Source: Sarcocystis neurona
Taxonomy: Eukaryota > Apicomplexa > Conoidasida > Eucoccidiorida > Sarcocystidae
Direction: 5' to 3'
Assembly (NCBI GenBank): GCA_000727475.1
Contig: KL647307.1
Coordinates: 960,701-1,024,700, forward strand
Length of the DNA stretch: 64,000 nt
A model generated the notes under the pieces. That model was not told where the DNA came from. It saw only the letters and a program-made list of their open reading frames with translations, and made no database searches. How positions within the stretch are numbered: position 1 is the stretch's first letter; every line of letters starts with the position of its first letter. Position numbers and translations under genes: made by a program. Shown in pieces: positions 25,001 through 36,820 of the stretch.

Positions 25001-28000
25001 GCTGGAGTCGTATCCATTTCCTCATTCTCAGCAACCTTCTTCTTTGTGCCCTCTGCTTCACTCTTGATAGAAGTCAGACCGTCTTCTTCGAAGAGCATGG
25101 ACAGAGAAATCCAATCTTGTGGTACGTTTCCTTTCCAAATGCCAACATACATATATATGTATACATGTAAATCTATCTTCAGGTATGTAACGCTTATGCG
25201 TCTATCTATACGTGTGTGAATATGTATATATGTACGGGTGTAGATGTAACTACACTGAGAACGCCACTTCCACAGCTATTTCGTTCGCTGTTACTACAGG
25301 AGGTTTCACAGCCTGTGGCGTGTGAGGGGTTTCTGGCAGAGGAGCTGCACGTACACCCGCCGAAGAAGAAGTACATGTATGTCTCGGTATACGCACCTCC
25401 ACATCATACGTAGATATGATCACATAGCTGTAACCACTTCTTCTATTCGCCCTCCCGTTCCAGATCACAGCTACGTCTACGGCCGCCCTCGTATTGCCTA
25501 TATGTATACGTGTGTAAGTGCATAGATCCGCCCTCGTATTGCCTGTATATTCACGTGTATATATATTTCTTTATATATGTGTCTCTCTGTAGCGGTGGTC
25601 ACGCGCGTGTCTACGTGTATGTCTCTGAAAAGAAAGAATTAGGCTTCCGCCTATACGTGTCGAGACGTTTGCGTGCGCCCGTTTGTAGGCCAGAAAATGC
25701 GTATCTGAAGCGCCTCGCCTGCATGAGTGAGCGCAGACGATCGATACACAGGTGTCGAGTAGAACACAGTTCAGTTGTAGAATTCTCAGTACTAGATTAT
25801 TGTTGAGGCCCGCCTCTCTTTTATGCCAGCGTGTTTTTGCTGCGCTCATGCGTATACGTATGTAGGTGTAATTGTATGTCTATCTTCCTCTTCAGTTGGT
25901 TATATGGTACACGAAGTCATCAGCGACTCCTGCTGCGTCTAGTCGAGTATCTTCTCACCGCACGTTACCTCTTCGTCGTTGTCTGTAGCGTTCTCTCGAA
26001 GACGTGGGCCTTTTGAGAGTATCTGCGGCGCGTCTGAGTTAGTCACACTTGCCGCCTTCTCCAGCAGACACGCGTTGGTATGTACGTGTATGTGAATCCT
26101 GGCAGTTGTCTATAATGTGTGTACATGCATACGTAGCAGAGTATTTCAATACTCTGTCTGTGTCTGTGTATCTGGGTAGTTTTCTCTTGAAGATACATAC
26201 ACACATGCGTAGATAAGTGAATCAGTGAGCAGACATCTTCAACTGCGTCTTTGTCTGCTCTCGGAAGATATCGTGTGTTCCTTCGAGAGCCGGTGGTCTA
26301 CCAGCTTCGTCGGTAGCGCCAGCTCTTCCTTGGTCTTAGAGTTTGTTCTTTGACTAGAAAGTAACTTTCCTATGTCCAGAACTCAGTGGAGACGCCGGTA
26401 CTTTGCCTTTACCACTGCAGGCTAGCGGCGCGGGTTTGCAAGAAGCTGCAGGATATCATGGCGCTGATGGTCTTTATCCTCATTGCCCTTGGTACGGAAG
26501 ACAAAACGACGTGGAGAAGCTTATACTTGTGCATGTCTTGGCACGTGTTTATGTAGAGAGAGCGAGATACCAACTGTGCGTGAATATATGCGTATACATA
26601 TTCTTGTTGAGAGGAAGAGAGAGAGGGCGGTTTGTAACGTATACTTGTATGTCTATAGACACATATGTGTATAGTCATACGAACGTGTATAGCTGTACGT
26701 TTGGATATGCATTTATACACGCGTCTACATTTGTTACGTATACGTACATTTACGTGTTCGATGCTTGAGCGTACGTGTGTGTGTACGTTAAGTCAACCTA
26801 TATCTGTGTATATGCTAATTCCAGGTATAGCAGAGGGACGTGCATGTCTCTGTCAGTTCTGTCTGTGTATGTATCTGTCCATTGTACATGTCTTCACACC
26901 TCTCTGTGCAGTATGGGTGGATACACAAGTCTTCACGTGTACACTAAAGAAGAGAGAACGAAGCAAGGTAGATCCAGATTCTCACGTAGCCATCGGAGAA
27001 GCTGGCCAGCAGCCTTGCGGCGCACGGTAACGCCCCTGCTGCTAAAAGCTGCTGCCGGTGCTACTGTGGTAAGTGCGTTGCTTCAGCTGCTCTGACTGTT
27101 TTACAAGTATAGCTCCTCCTCGCGTCGCATCCCTCAACCCTGCGAAGACCATCCCTGACTTGAGGCAGCCGCTAGCAACGGTGCCGGTCTTGTTTCCACT
27201 GCGGTTGCCGTTGCTGCTATTGTCACCGCTGTTTCTGCCTGTATTCTCGCTCCGGTGTTGCCTCTGCCGCGATGCTACCTGCATTCACCACTCTTGTTGC
27301 GGGTTTCCCAGCTGATTGCCACTGCTGTTGTTGTGGGCTCCGCGGTTTCTGCTGCTGTGCTCACCAGTGCTGCTGCTGCGGGAGATCGGGGGACTGCTGT
27401 TCCTGCTGACTGCTGCCACCGTCGCTGTTGCCCTGCTCCTGTCACTTTGCTGTGGCTACTCTCACTGATGTTGCCACTTGCAATGTACAGCTGGTGCTGC
27501 CGCTGCTGGTGCTTCTCATGTGTGACTGCTGCTGTCCTATGCCAACGCTGCTGCTGTTCAGGGTGGAAGACGCTGCGGTCGCAGCTGACTCGGATAGAAG
27601 TGCAGTTTGTGGCGGGGCTTTGCGTCATTTCGTTGTATCTCGGCCTTTTTGAAATTATCCTTGGCGGCTTTCAGGTACTGCGAACTGCATCAGACGAACG
27701 CGTATTTAAGTGTGAACCTACTTGTGTCTATATGCACGCGTTCTTACAGACGTCGCTACAGACGGAAACATAGGATGACGCGGACTGATACACGTGTATA
27801 TGAATTCAAGTATACGGGGTAGAAGCAGGGGTATATAGTTCGTCCAGCTATCAGCGGTGGTTTTCGGAAGGGTCGCTGCTTAGCAGAAGCATGCACAGCT
27901 GAAGCAGGTACACACCTGTGCATGTTGGTGTATTCACATGTGATAACACTGCATATGCACGCATTTATATATTCAAAAGTGAATACAAATGGATCCAGAG

Positions 28001-31000
28001 CCGTATTACTCAAGCGCGTTAACCTTCATCACTACTGAACACTTGTCCACCTCGCAGAAACCATTGCGGGAGATCCATTAATAGCAGGTACACGCATATG
28101 TATACATATCTGTATGTGTGTAAACTTGCCTGAGTGTGTCATCAAATATGTGTGTGTGCGTTCCCTATTACGCATGCGGTCGTCTTTCCGCGTACAAAAC
28201 TTCCGTAACCGGTGTCGTCGGCTGCATGTAGAGAGGAAGGAGCATACATATATATACGTATATCTATATATATGTATATATTATGTTCATGTGCATGTAT
28301 GTACGTGAAGCTGCATGGGCAATGTGTGTATTGTGTCACTGCTGGTGCCTTACGTTGCTGCAGGGCACCCGCTACATTTTGCACGCGCTTGGATACGTGT
28401 GCGTCCTCGTGGCCATCAACTTCAACCTCGCGGTTCTTCACGTATGTCAACAGAAAGGGCAAAGAGGGAAGAAATCTTGAACAGTAGGAGGATGGAAGAG
28501 AAGAAACCAGCCAGAAGCAGATTCTACGGTTGCTATCGAACAGCACGTCTGCAAACTGTACAGCCACCCGTACTGCAGTGCCTCCGTACAGTATCGTTCT
28601 TACCGCAACACGCATGTCTTTGCGGCTGTGTAAACCGAACGGTACATATTCTTTCATGTGACATCCGGGCACCTGTACCTACACTGCTTTTATAGATGGT
28701 GATGGAGTTCGAGAGATTTACCGGTAAAAGCCAAATCGTATGGGGAATTTGCTTTTCGAAAGGGTTGCTGCTACGCTACGTATGACGTACATATATACGT
28801 CTGTGTATGTGTATCTGCAAGGGTGGCCGTGGAAAATGTTATATGCCAGCTGTCATACGGGAGCCCAACCTCTATCCACAAACCATTTTCGAGCTCCTCT
28901 GTCGAGTGTGGTGTGCGGCGAGAAGAGAAAACGACGACGTTGTCGGTGGCAAACTCCGCGAGTTTGCAAGTTGTTGATGTTCCGCGGCAGCGTGAGCAGC
29001 ACACTGGCGAGGCAGAGTATTTCTCTTCCGTTTCCTGCGTATTGTACCACTCCCGCGTTTACTTGGCTCAAGCAACATCCGAATGACGCCAGTATTCGTT
29101 GCGGGTTTTTTTGTGTCCCTAGCTGCGACCGCGATGCTCATTCCTCTTGCTAGCAGTTTCCACCTCCAGCGTATGCGATTTATGGTGAGGCATACTGAAG
29201 GGTGCTGTTAGACTGCAACTTCCATCTGTTCTTCGTTTAGCCTGTTTCGGCAGCCCACGAAGGAAATCTTGCGCCTTGTCTTTCATCGCACTGAAGTACT
29301 TCTGTGTCGTCGTGGGTATATCTCTTTCAGCACCCCTGTGTTCTTGGTGTTTTTGGCTGTCATTGCCACTACACACTGTCAGTAGCATGTACCGCAGGCG
29401 GTTGAAGGAAATCTGTTGAGGGCAGCCTCTGCGTTGATGGAGGGACATGTCGATGTTGTGAGTGAGTCTTTTCCTGCTGAGCGCCTGACTAGACGACCAC
29501 GCACAGATCCTGGTGTTTCGGTTGACTTACTTAGCACACTGCATCCATCGCTCCCGTAACAAGGCTTTTTCCATAATTGGCGCGAAGGGTCATTTTTGTG
29601 GAGACCACGCCGTCCCCCGTACACATCGCTGATGACTCGACAGATGTGTAGCGGTGCACAGGTACGCCGTGCACCTGCTGTATCTGCACCGATGCGCTTC
29701 TAATTCATGGTGTGAATGACCACCCTCATGCTGCTTACACAAAGACGTGCGCGTCTGCGTGTTCGCGGCTGTCTTTCTCCCGATGGGCTGTAGATTAGCA
29801 GAAGCCGGTGAAGTTTGAAGGAACATTGTCTAGTTAAGCTGCAGGTCAGTAAGACGGGTCAACTCTCCTTTTTCACATGTGGTGTGATGTCGTACAACGC
29901 AGTCTCACATTATGGACGCGGGGATCACCGCTACTACGAGCGATCTGTACCACAAGTATGACGCTTTTAGGTAAGTTGGTATGTTCTTGAGTACGTGTGC
30001 ATACATGTACGTATATATATATATGGGCATGTTCAGACACAGGTGTGTATGCGCTGCTGACCTTGCTACTGCTGTTGCACTGCCACGTGCTGCTAGTGGT
30101 CCTGTTGCGACGTTGTCAGTTGCTGTTGTTATATGACCGCCGCCCCCTGCTGCCTCCACTCTGCCGCTGCTGCTGCTGTGCCAGTGCCGGTGGTTGCTGC
30201 TGCCTGCCTCTACTGATTTGGTCTTCTGCTGCCGGCAGCTGCCGCCTTGGTACTGCGTAATACTGCTGATGCTGCTGCTGCCACGCCGGCTGCTGCTGTG
30301 CATACAGCTCGCTGCTGCGACAAGACATCTGTTCTGCTGCGGTAACAGCCTGTTCCTTCATTCTGCCTGAAGTCCCAGCAGCACGAATGGTATGCGGTGC
30401 TGACAGTATTCTCTCCTGTCCTCTTTCCTGCTTCTTGTTCACTTTTCTGACTGGCGCTTCTTTAACCTGTGTGTGCTGCTGGGCGACGTGTATGTGTGTT
30501 GCCTCACCTGCTTTGGACCCGGATTTCTTTTGTGGTGCTTTGCATGTAACGAGGACTCTTGCAACAGGAAGAGCACGCAGAGCAACAGGCAGTTGCAGAG
30601 GGACAGCCACTAATAGGAGTAGTTGTAGAACAGTAATAGTATAATAGTAACAGTAGAAGTACTGCATTTGTAGCAGTATTTTCAGTAGTAGAAGCAGTAG
30701 TAGTAGTAGTAATACTGGTGGCATCCGAGCAGTGGTATGCTGGCCACCGTACAAGTGACAGGAGCATTGGTTATTGCTGCGCAACAGCAGTAGAAGGAAT
30801 GTCTGTCTTCAAACGTTCAGTCGAGTGTGAACATCCCACTTTTCCACGAGCACCTCTGTACAGTGCCACTACGGTTACCCCCTCTCGCACCTTCTATACG
30901 TACACGTAGTCACACTCATTACCTATTTAGCGCTTGCCTGCGGGGGCGCCCAACGCTACGTAGGGAGGTGCGTGGTTGCCCGTAAACGGTCGAGAGACGT

Positions 31001-31781
31001 TTGCTTCTTGAGCAGCTCTACGCGTAGACAGCGATGTGTCCATTCCCCGTAGCCGAGCTACACCAGAAGTTTTGTGACGCCAAGTTTTGACGAATCGGCC
31101 GTGCTGATATCTTCCTCTTCCTGTTTTGCAAACAGAGCGTAGGCATACCTCCGTGCGCTTTACGCTTGCTGCATTCCGCATGTGGCGGCTGCACAGCGTC
31201 TGCGTAAAGGCCTCCACTAAACTCTGGAATTTTGTCGCTGGCCGTCTAGTGCGTTTTATTCGTTTTTTTCCCCGAAGACTCAAGCGGCACTTTGTTAGTC
31301 GCCGACGTCGGTGCCTTCTCCCAGATTTGCATATTTTCGAGTATATTTTTCATGTGAGGCAGACGCCAAAGTTTGATTTTAGTTTTCCAGCATTCCCTTG
31401 GTTACATTCTCTCTATGTAGTTTCTGAGGTGAGGGCTTCCTTTTTCGAGTTCCCAATTTGCGTTCTGTGTTTAGTGTGTACAAAAAAGTCTTACTTTAAT
31501 ATCTGGTGCCTTGGTTCTGCCGTCGTCTGAGGAGACCCTGTCTCGTATCCGCCGTGTCTGCAGTCAAGAAAATCTTGTAGAACCTGTTTACTTTCCTTGT
31601 TGTTTCGGGGTTCGTTCTCAGGCTGTACCGAGGCATCTTTTTCCTTTACTTGCTCAAGCCAGTGTCTCTTATATTTTTCAAGCTGTCCTTCTTGAATCCA
31701 ATCTACGAGCAGCTGCTGTCGTGGGATGAATGGATCTTTGTCTTCGCGAACAACGCTATCGACTACGGTATCTTCCTCTCA
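19056..31781 (+). CDS. Seven-transmembrane receptor, GPR180/TMEM145 (GpcrRhopsn4) family; ends unsettled
   Basis: Supported exons are (19056 or 19144)-21413, 22311-22397, 23614-23822, 24957-25121, 26421-26491, 27562-27674, 28364-28441, 29903-29970 and 31622-31781. Every join is GT-AG and phase-consistent, giving about 1100 residues without the last exon. The first exon is a long extracellular part, rich in Ala, Glu, Gln and Ser. Family signatures follow: RYAVVLLNADGLDLRLKG, then QQLSVEQIPL leading into TM1 (interrupted by the 23822/24957 intron), TM2 after RRRRWSRIH, TM3 ending LIALGWKTLRSQL (the GKG-x-T-x-TR position of TMEM145), TM4 (VAGLCVISLYLGLFEIIL), TM5, the LYHKYDAFRLYRG loop, TM6, and TM7 (EWIFVFANNAIDYGIFLS). 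The start may be ATG 19056 or 19077, the latter with a weak signal-peptide-like stretch, or an upstream exon ending at 18168. The stop-bearing exon is not fixed: acceptors near 31991 and 32251 are candidates. Plasmodium serpentine receptor SR10 is, from memory, of this family. The ligand is unknown. Confidence 0.85.
23108..23450. repeat. Degenerate TAG trinucleotide tract
   Basis: Imperfect TAG/AGT units fill the end of the receptor intron between 22397 and 23614. Examples lie near 23240-23257 and 23287-23310. On the plus strand one frame is full of TAG stops, so the tract is not coding there. It lies inside an intron whose acceptor at 23613 is otherwise normal. Confidence 0.75.
25483..25544. 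repeat. 17-bp direct duplication in receptor intron
   Basis: The 17 bases CCGCCCTCGTATTGCCT occur at 25483-25499 and again at 25528-25544. Both copies are followed by TATA-type sequence, and the spacing is 45 bases. The copies lie in the intron between the receptor exons ending at 25121 and starting at 26421. This is a short slippage or repair duplication. Confidence 0.85.
30620..30715. repeat. TAG trinucleotide tract in receptor intron
   Basis: An imperfect run of TAG/AGT units, purest at about 30688-30712, lies in the intron between the receptor exons ending at 29970 and starting at 31622. The same intron also carries CTG-rich sequence around 30050-30300. Confidence 0.8.
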
Positions 31782-34326
31782 GTAAGGATCCTCTGGGAAA
31801 ATGCAGCTCTTCTCTTACTGCGTCAGGCGCTCGTCAACTGCTTTCTGTCCGTCACGCGGTCTTGCAAGCATCTGCCAAGTTTCACGTTGGTGCACCTGTC
31901 GCAGAGAGATCTGAACGTCGGTCCGCGTGTGCGTCTCTACCAAAAGTTTGTCTCGTATTTGTGTTATGGCTGTGTCGCTCTGTCCCCAGGCAAAGGCAAA
32001 CACGTACACGTGTATCTGTCTGTGAGTATGTATCTACTGATACAAAAGCGTGTAGCGAGCATTTTGGGCCGGTGCAAATACGCCAGCAGCTCTTGCATGT
32101 GCAAATCAATTGCGCGTACCTGCCACTTCCACCCGGACATCGCACCACCGTAGTCTTACACCTGGATTGGACTATATCAGAATTGTTGGTCAATTTTGTT
32201 TCGACAAGTAACGTGTGGAGACGGGAATCGTTTTGTGTACTTTGTCTTCAGTCTGATGCGTAGCAGTCTATCTGCAAAGCGTGTGCGCTGCGTCAGTATG
32301 TGGACACAGTCCTGCGTTCTCGCTCAGCACGAAGCTGCATCTCTAACGTCCGAATCTTCGTGAAATTGCGGCAGGTATCGATTTGTTGCTTGTGTCTGTA
32401 CTTGTAGATATGCATAAAGGTTTCGATCTTCGTAAGATATTTCAAACGTCGGCGCGTCTACAACCACTTGCATCCCTGACACTTACATATATATGTACAT
32501 ATGCTAAGATGCCGCTTTTGAGTTGATGTGCTGACTAAAAGTGTTGGTGGTAATGGTGTAGCGCTTCACTGCGTCTGCGAAGAGACGCTGGTGTGTTTAC
32601 GTGTTAGCGAGTGCTGCTGTGCACGCGTGTGTACAGCTTTTCTACGCCTTTCGGCCCGGAGGAACTATGCGCATTCTTCGGGTAGGTTTGGTTCACCAAG
32701 TGCTAAACTTCGCAAACAAGAAGTGTTGTCGAATTTTGTAAATACTCCAAAGATTTAGACACTCTGTGCCGAACAGGCTTCCCTTCACTTTCGTGCCTGT
32801 GAAGAGTGTCAGGAAATGTAAATGCAAATAGAGATCCAGACGAGGATTTGTACAGTACGGATCTTTTAGGTGGTTATTTGTTGTAAACGTACATTTGCGT
32901 GAATCACACGTCAAACACCAACGACCATACTGTTGACTCCGTGAGAGGGCGCACGTGTTTATGAATATTCAAGTAGACAGCTAGGTGCATAGATGTGGAT
33001 GCAGGACGGTGTATTCAGACATATAAAGCATGCATCCCTACATGAGTCTGTGTACATGCACAGGCCAGGGCGTACTAAAACACGTATATATTTCAGAAAT
33101 CGCAGTTGTTTTTGTGATCTTGTACGCAGACTTCGTAAAGAAACTTTTTGCACGCATTTCCCGCGCATGTGCCAGGTCCTTTGCCTTACACAGTATGAGA
33201 GCTTTGATTGTACTTGTCCGTGCGGACGCGTGCGAAGTCGGGCGTGCGTAAACTACTGTAAATACGATGACTGTGTACGTAAATACAAGCAGGTGGTGTT
33301 TGCAGAGTAGGCGGGACTTTACGCGTGTGTATATCGGGGCAACATTGATAACTACGGGGAGCCTGTGCGGAGGTGATAGGGAGTTCTCCACACCCACGAG
33401 TGCCGTTTATACCCTCAAGCGCGTAGGCAGAAGGGCATAGACGCCGGAATTAGTGAACTCTTTAACACTCGATATGAGGTGATAGTAAATTACCGTTTGT
33501 GTGTTCCACTGTCGCGTGAAACGACTCCTGACGTCTACCGCACATGCACTGCAAAGGAAGCCTCAGGCAAGGCAAACCTCCCTGCGCATGTATAGTATAC
33601 GCGTACACGCTGTCTACATACTAATGGTGGAAGCCACTTACATTTTTCGACTGTCACCGTGTGCTGTGTACATGGTTTGTCTTGCCTGCAGGAAGTGTCA
33701 CAGGTCACTGCCAGCGAGACACGATCCGACCAACCCACCAATGTCAACGCGTGGCCGACTGGCTAGTTCTGGAGGAGAACGCTAGAAAATTCCATACGTG
33801 TGTATATATGTAATATGTATGTAGGTATGTGCGATTATGTTCAAGGTATACGTGAATATGTCTGTGTCTATATGGACATGTATGTGTCTGCGGAAAGAGA
33901 CAGAGGACAGGTGCAGATACTGGTATTTACGTATATGTGTCACTGTATAGTCCTCTTTTTCTGGCGTTGTGAACCTTTCGTCGTGCACGAAAGTAAGCCG
34001 AAGTATGCGTACGTGTCGTGCAACACGTTTCCTCACACAAGTGCCGTGCATGTCGCACAAGATACTACGTCCGTGATTGCCACCTCTCTCTCCGCTCTAT
34101 TTTTTCGAAATCCCGATGTATATCGTGCGCCGCCCCCCGAGTTTGTATTGGGCCATAATGTGTGTGAGGTCCGTTCTCGGTGTTGGAGCGACCACTCTTT
34201 CAGTGTTGCTACACATAGTCATAAAGCTGTACGCGCCTGCAAAGCGAATGCGCATGTGCGCGTGCTCATACCAGTGCAGTTAATTGTCTTACAAACGATA
34301 GCTGGCTGCATCTAGTTTTGAAGGGC

Positions 34327-34360
<34 letters not shown>

Positions 34361-36820
34361 CACATATACGTGTATGGTGTATGTATGCATACACATATGT
34401 GTAGACGTGCAAAGAATGAGTTGGTACATCTAATGTGCAGAGGTGGTCTGCGCGCGCTATTCAGTTACGAGGATGACGGCCACGCGGATGCGACACGTGT
34501 GGCCAGGTGAAGGACAGGGGCTGTGTGAACCGAGAATCGCACTTGACAGTGCCGCCCGTACGAGTCAACGAACGGCATCACTGGCGTGCGCACAAGCTTT
34601 GAACGGCCCCACGTCCGTAGGTGGGCTGACTGCCCCCAGAAACAAGTTACCAGTGCGTCATACACACCCAAAATGTACATGCTGGGCGCATGAAACTGCA
34701 GTGCACAAACACAGTTCGTTTCTCGCCGTACCAGTGTATCGGGTGAGGACCCTACATTAGGGAGTGTCCCACCCAGGTCAAGTTCCGCGGGGAGTTGCCG
34801 CGGGGAGTGACTGACTAAAAGGCTGGAGCAAGTGTTCTGTTGCACCACTCGAAAGGCACCATTTTGTTGGCAGTCACAAGGATGTCACAATCCCGCTAAC
34901 CGCGTAATAGTTGCAGACAATGTAGAACGTGTCGCAAAAACACGCACGCAGGCATTAAGAGCCCCCTATTTCTACTTTCAACTTCGCACATTGTGTACAC
35001 CTTACTGTTTGTTCGTAGGCACACGAACGCTGCCAGGGTATGACATGTGAACACAAAAACTCGCCTTTCGTACACTTCAAGTTTTGGGTTGTGCGCACAA
35101 GAATGCGGTACGTGTACGATATATGAACAAAAACTCGCTAATCATTCACTGCGGTAATTATAATTCGCTTACGCGGCTAGTCCTGTACGGCGGTTAACGG
35201 TAGATACTGAACCACTCACCGTAGATACATGTAAGCGGACACTTTTCTAAACTGAGCGTTCTCCGGTATTCTTATGGACTTCGCCGAGAAAGTGCCGCAC
35301 GTTTGGCCTGCCAGTGTGCTTTAACGCAACTGTCCATCTAAACTGCGAGTCAGTCACTGCGTCGTGTCGGAGCACGTCCAGGCACGACGTGCCTGACGTA
35401 CGCGATATCGCTTCAAGCTCTTTCTGCGTGTGCGTGTGGAGCTACGAAGACTCGAGTACACATGTACCGATCGGTCCCACAATTATACAACCGAATGTGT
35501 TTTTGACCTCGGCTACAGTCAACACGGAGGTCTTGTCGGGCGCCCTCCGCTATTATGACACGACAATCGATAATACGCCGACCATCCGGTCAGAACTGCA
35601 GAAACGTGTCACCTTACAACCGTTGTTCATCTGGCCCAGTCCGCCTCACATCCGCACAAACTGACATGGCATCCACGCCCAGTATCCGCGACGTGTCCAT
35701 CTGCTGCAGATCACTGGTGCGTAACTTCGTAAACAATTCGTCGAGGACGTTTGCACCGCCCCACGCATGATGCGAACCCCCGGCGGGTGCGAGCGACAAC
35801 GCCCGAACTGTTCGTCGACATGTAACTCTTTCGTGAAAAAACAACTACCAAAGTTTGCGTGTTCACACTCCGCGCGTGCGTTGGCGCTTATACTCAGCAC
35901 ATTGAAAAACAGCCACTGTTGTATGTGTGCTTACACTCCAAGCCTGTTATCTGCGCATAACGTACGTGGAATATAGCCACATACCTCCGCGGCTGCCGCG
36001 CCTGTCGCGTCAGGACATCTCTTGGCCGCCGAGACTCACTCGCACACGCTGTCACATCTCTCCTATAAACCACCCGTAAAGTATTTTACACCGCACGCAA
36101 CACACCACTGGTACGCCCCGTCCGAACAACCACCACCACGGTGTGAGAGGTGTTTGTACTGCCACCTTCGGAAGACGAAGCATGCCCACGCAGTATAGAT
36201 ACGTCGAAAGAAGCTTCATAAACAAAACTGCCATGATTCTAGCCGATGTGGTGCTCTGCGTATCCGCAGGGGTGACCACGCCCACACACACGGAAGCCAC
36301 ACATACGACCGCGAAAAAAAGCCGCAGGTGCACTATCACGAAACTGGTGTACAGCAAGCTTACAAAGGTGAGGTACATGCGCCCGCGCAATACGTGAATA
36401 GCCTGGGGCCAGTGCAGTGTGTATCCATCCTGGAGTCCACTTCGCCAGTGTGGCTTAGACACCTAGATTGCAAAACTATACGGGGATCACGCGTGACGTT
36501 CACACGCGTTCCGACTTGCTGCATCGTTTGGCGCCCGGTAAAAATTCACTGACGCCGCAGTGCCCGCCCTTGGTGCCCCGTGTCGGCTCACAGCGTCAAA
36601 TTATACTAAACACTTCGCCTCTCACGTGTCGCACCCACCACTACTGCATTACGTGAAGAACACTTGGCCGTGCACGGTCATACGTGTGGTACACGTGTGC
36701 CGCTACAGTCGTTTCCGAAACGTGCCCTGCTGGGATCGACTGGTGACTGTCCTGTGTACGCGCGCTGGAACCAGACCAGTTGGTCGCAAACGCGGTGCTT
36801 CTTCGGGAAGGCATTCAACT
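31782..36820. other. Convergent intergenic region between receptor and RACK1
   Basis: This stretch contains the unresolved last exon and 3' untranslated region of the receptor (plus strand) and the RACK1 3' untranslated region (minus strand). Only short frames without domain similarity occur. A pure TA run lies at 34328-34347, followed by mixed TA/CA repeats to about 34400. No RNA gene is recognisable. Possible terminal receptor exons would begin after the acceptors near 31991 (11 codons to a stop) or 32251 (three codons to a stop). Confidence 0.55.
34328..34347. repeat. TA dinucleotide microsatellite
   Basis: Ten TA units are followed by alternating TA and TACA sequence up to about 34400. 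The run lies in the convergent intergenic region, with no coding context. Confidence 0.9.

Noticed and set aside
27255..27560. Cys/Leu-rich open frame before the TM4 receptor exon
   Set aside because: It is CTG/TGC repeat sequence upstream of a clear acceptor (CTGCTGTTCAG at 27561), and the exon ending at 26491 joins 27562 in phase to give LIALGWKTLRSQL.
30001..30300. Leu/Cys-rich frame that looks like membrane segments in the receptor locus
   Set aside because: It derives from CTG/TGC repeats in the intron between 29970 and 31622. Those two exons join in phase across the conserved KYDAFRLYRG segment.
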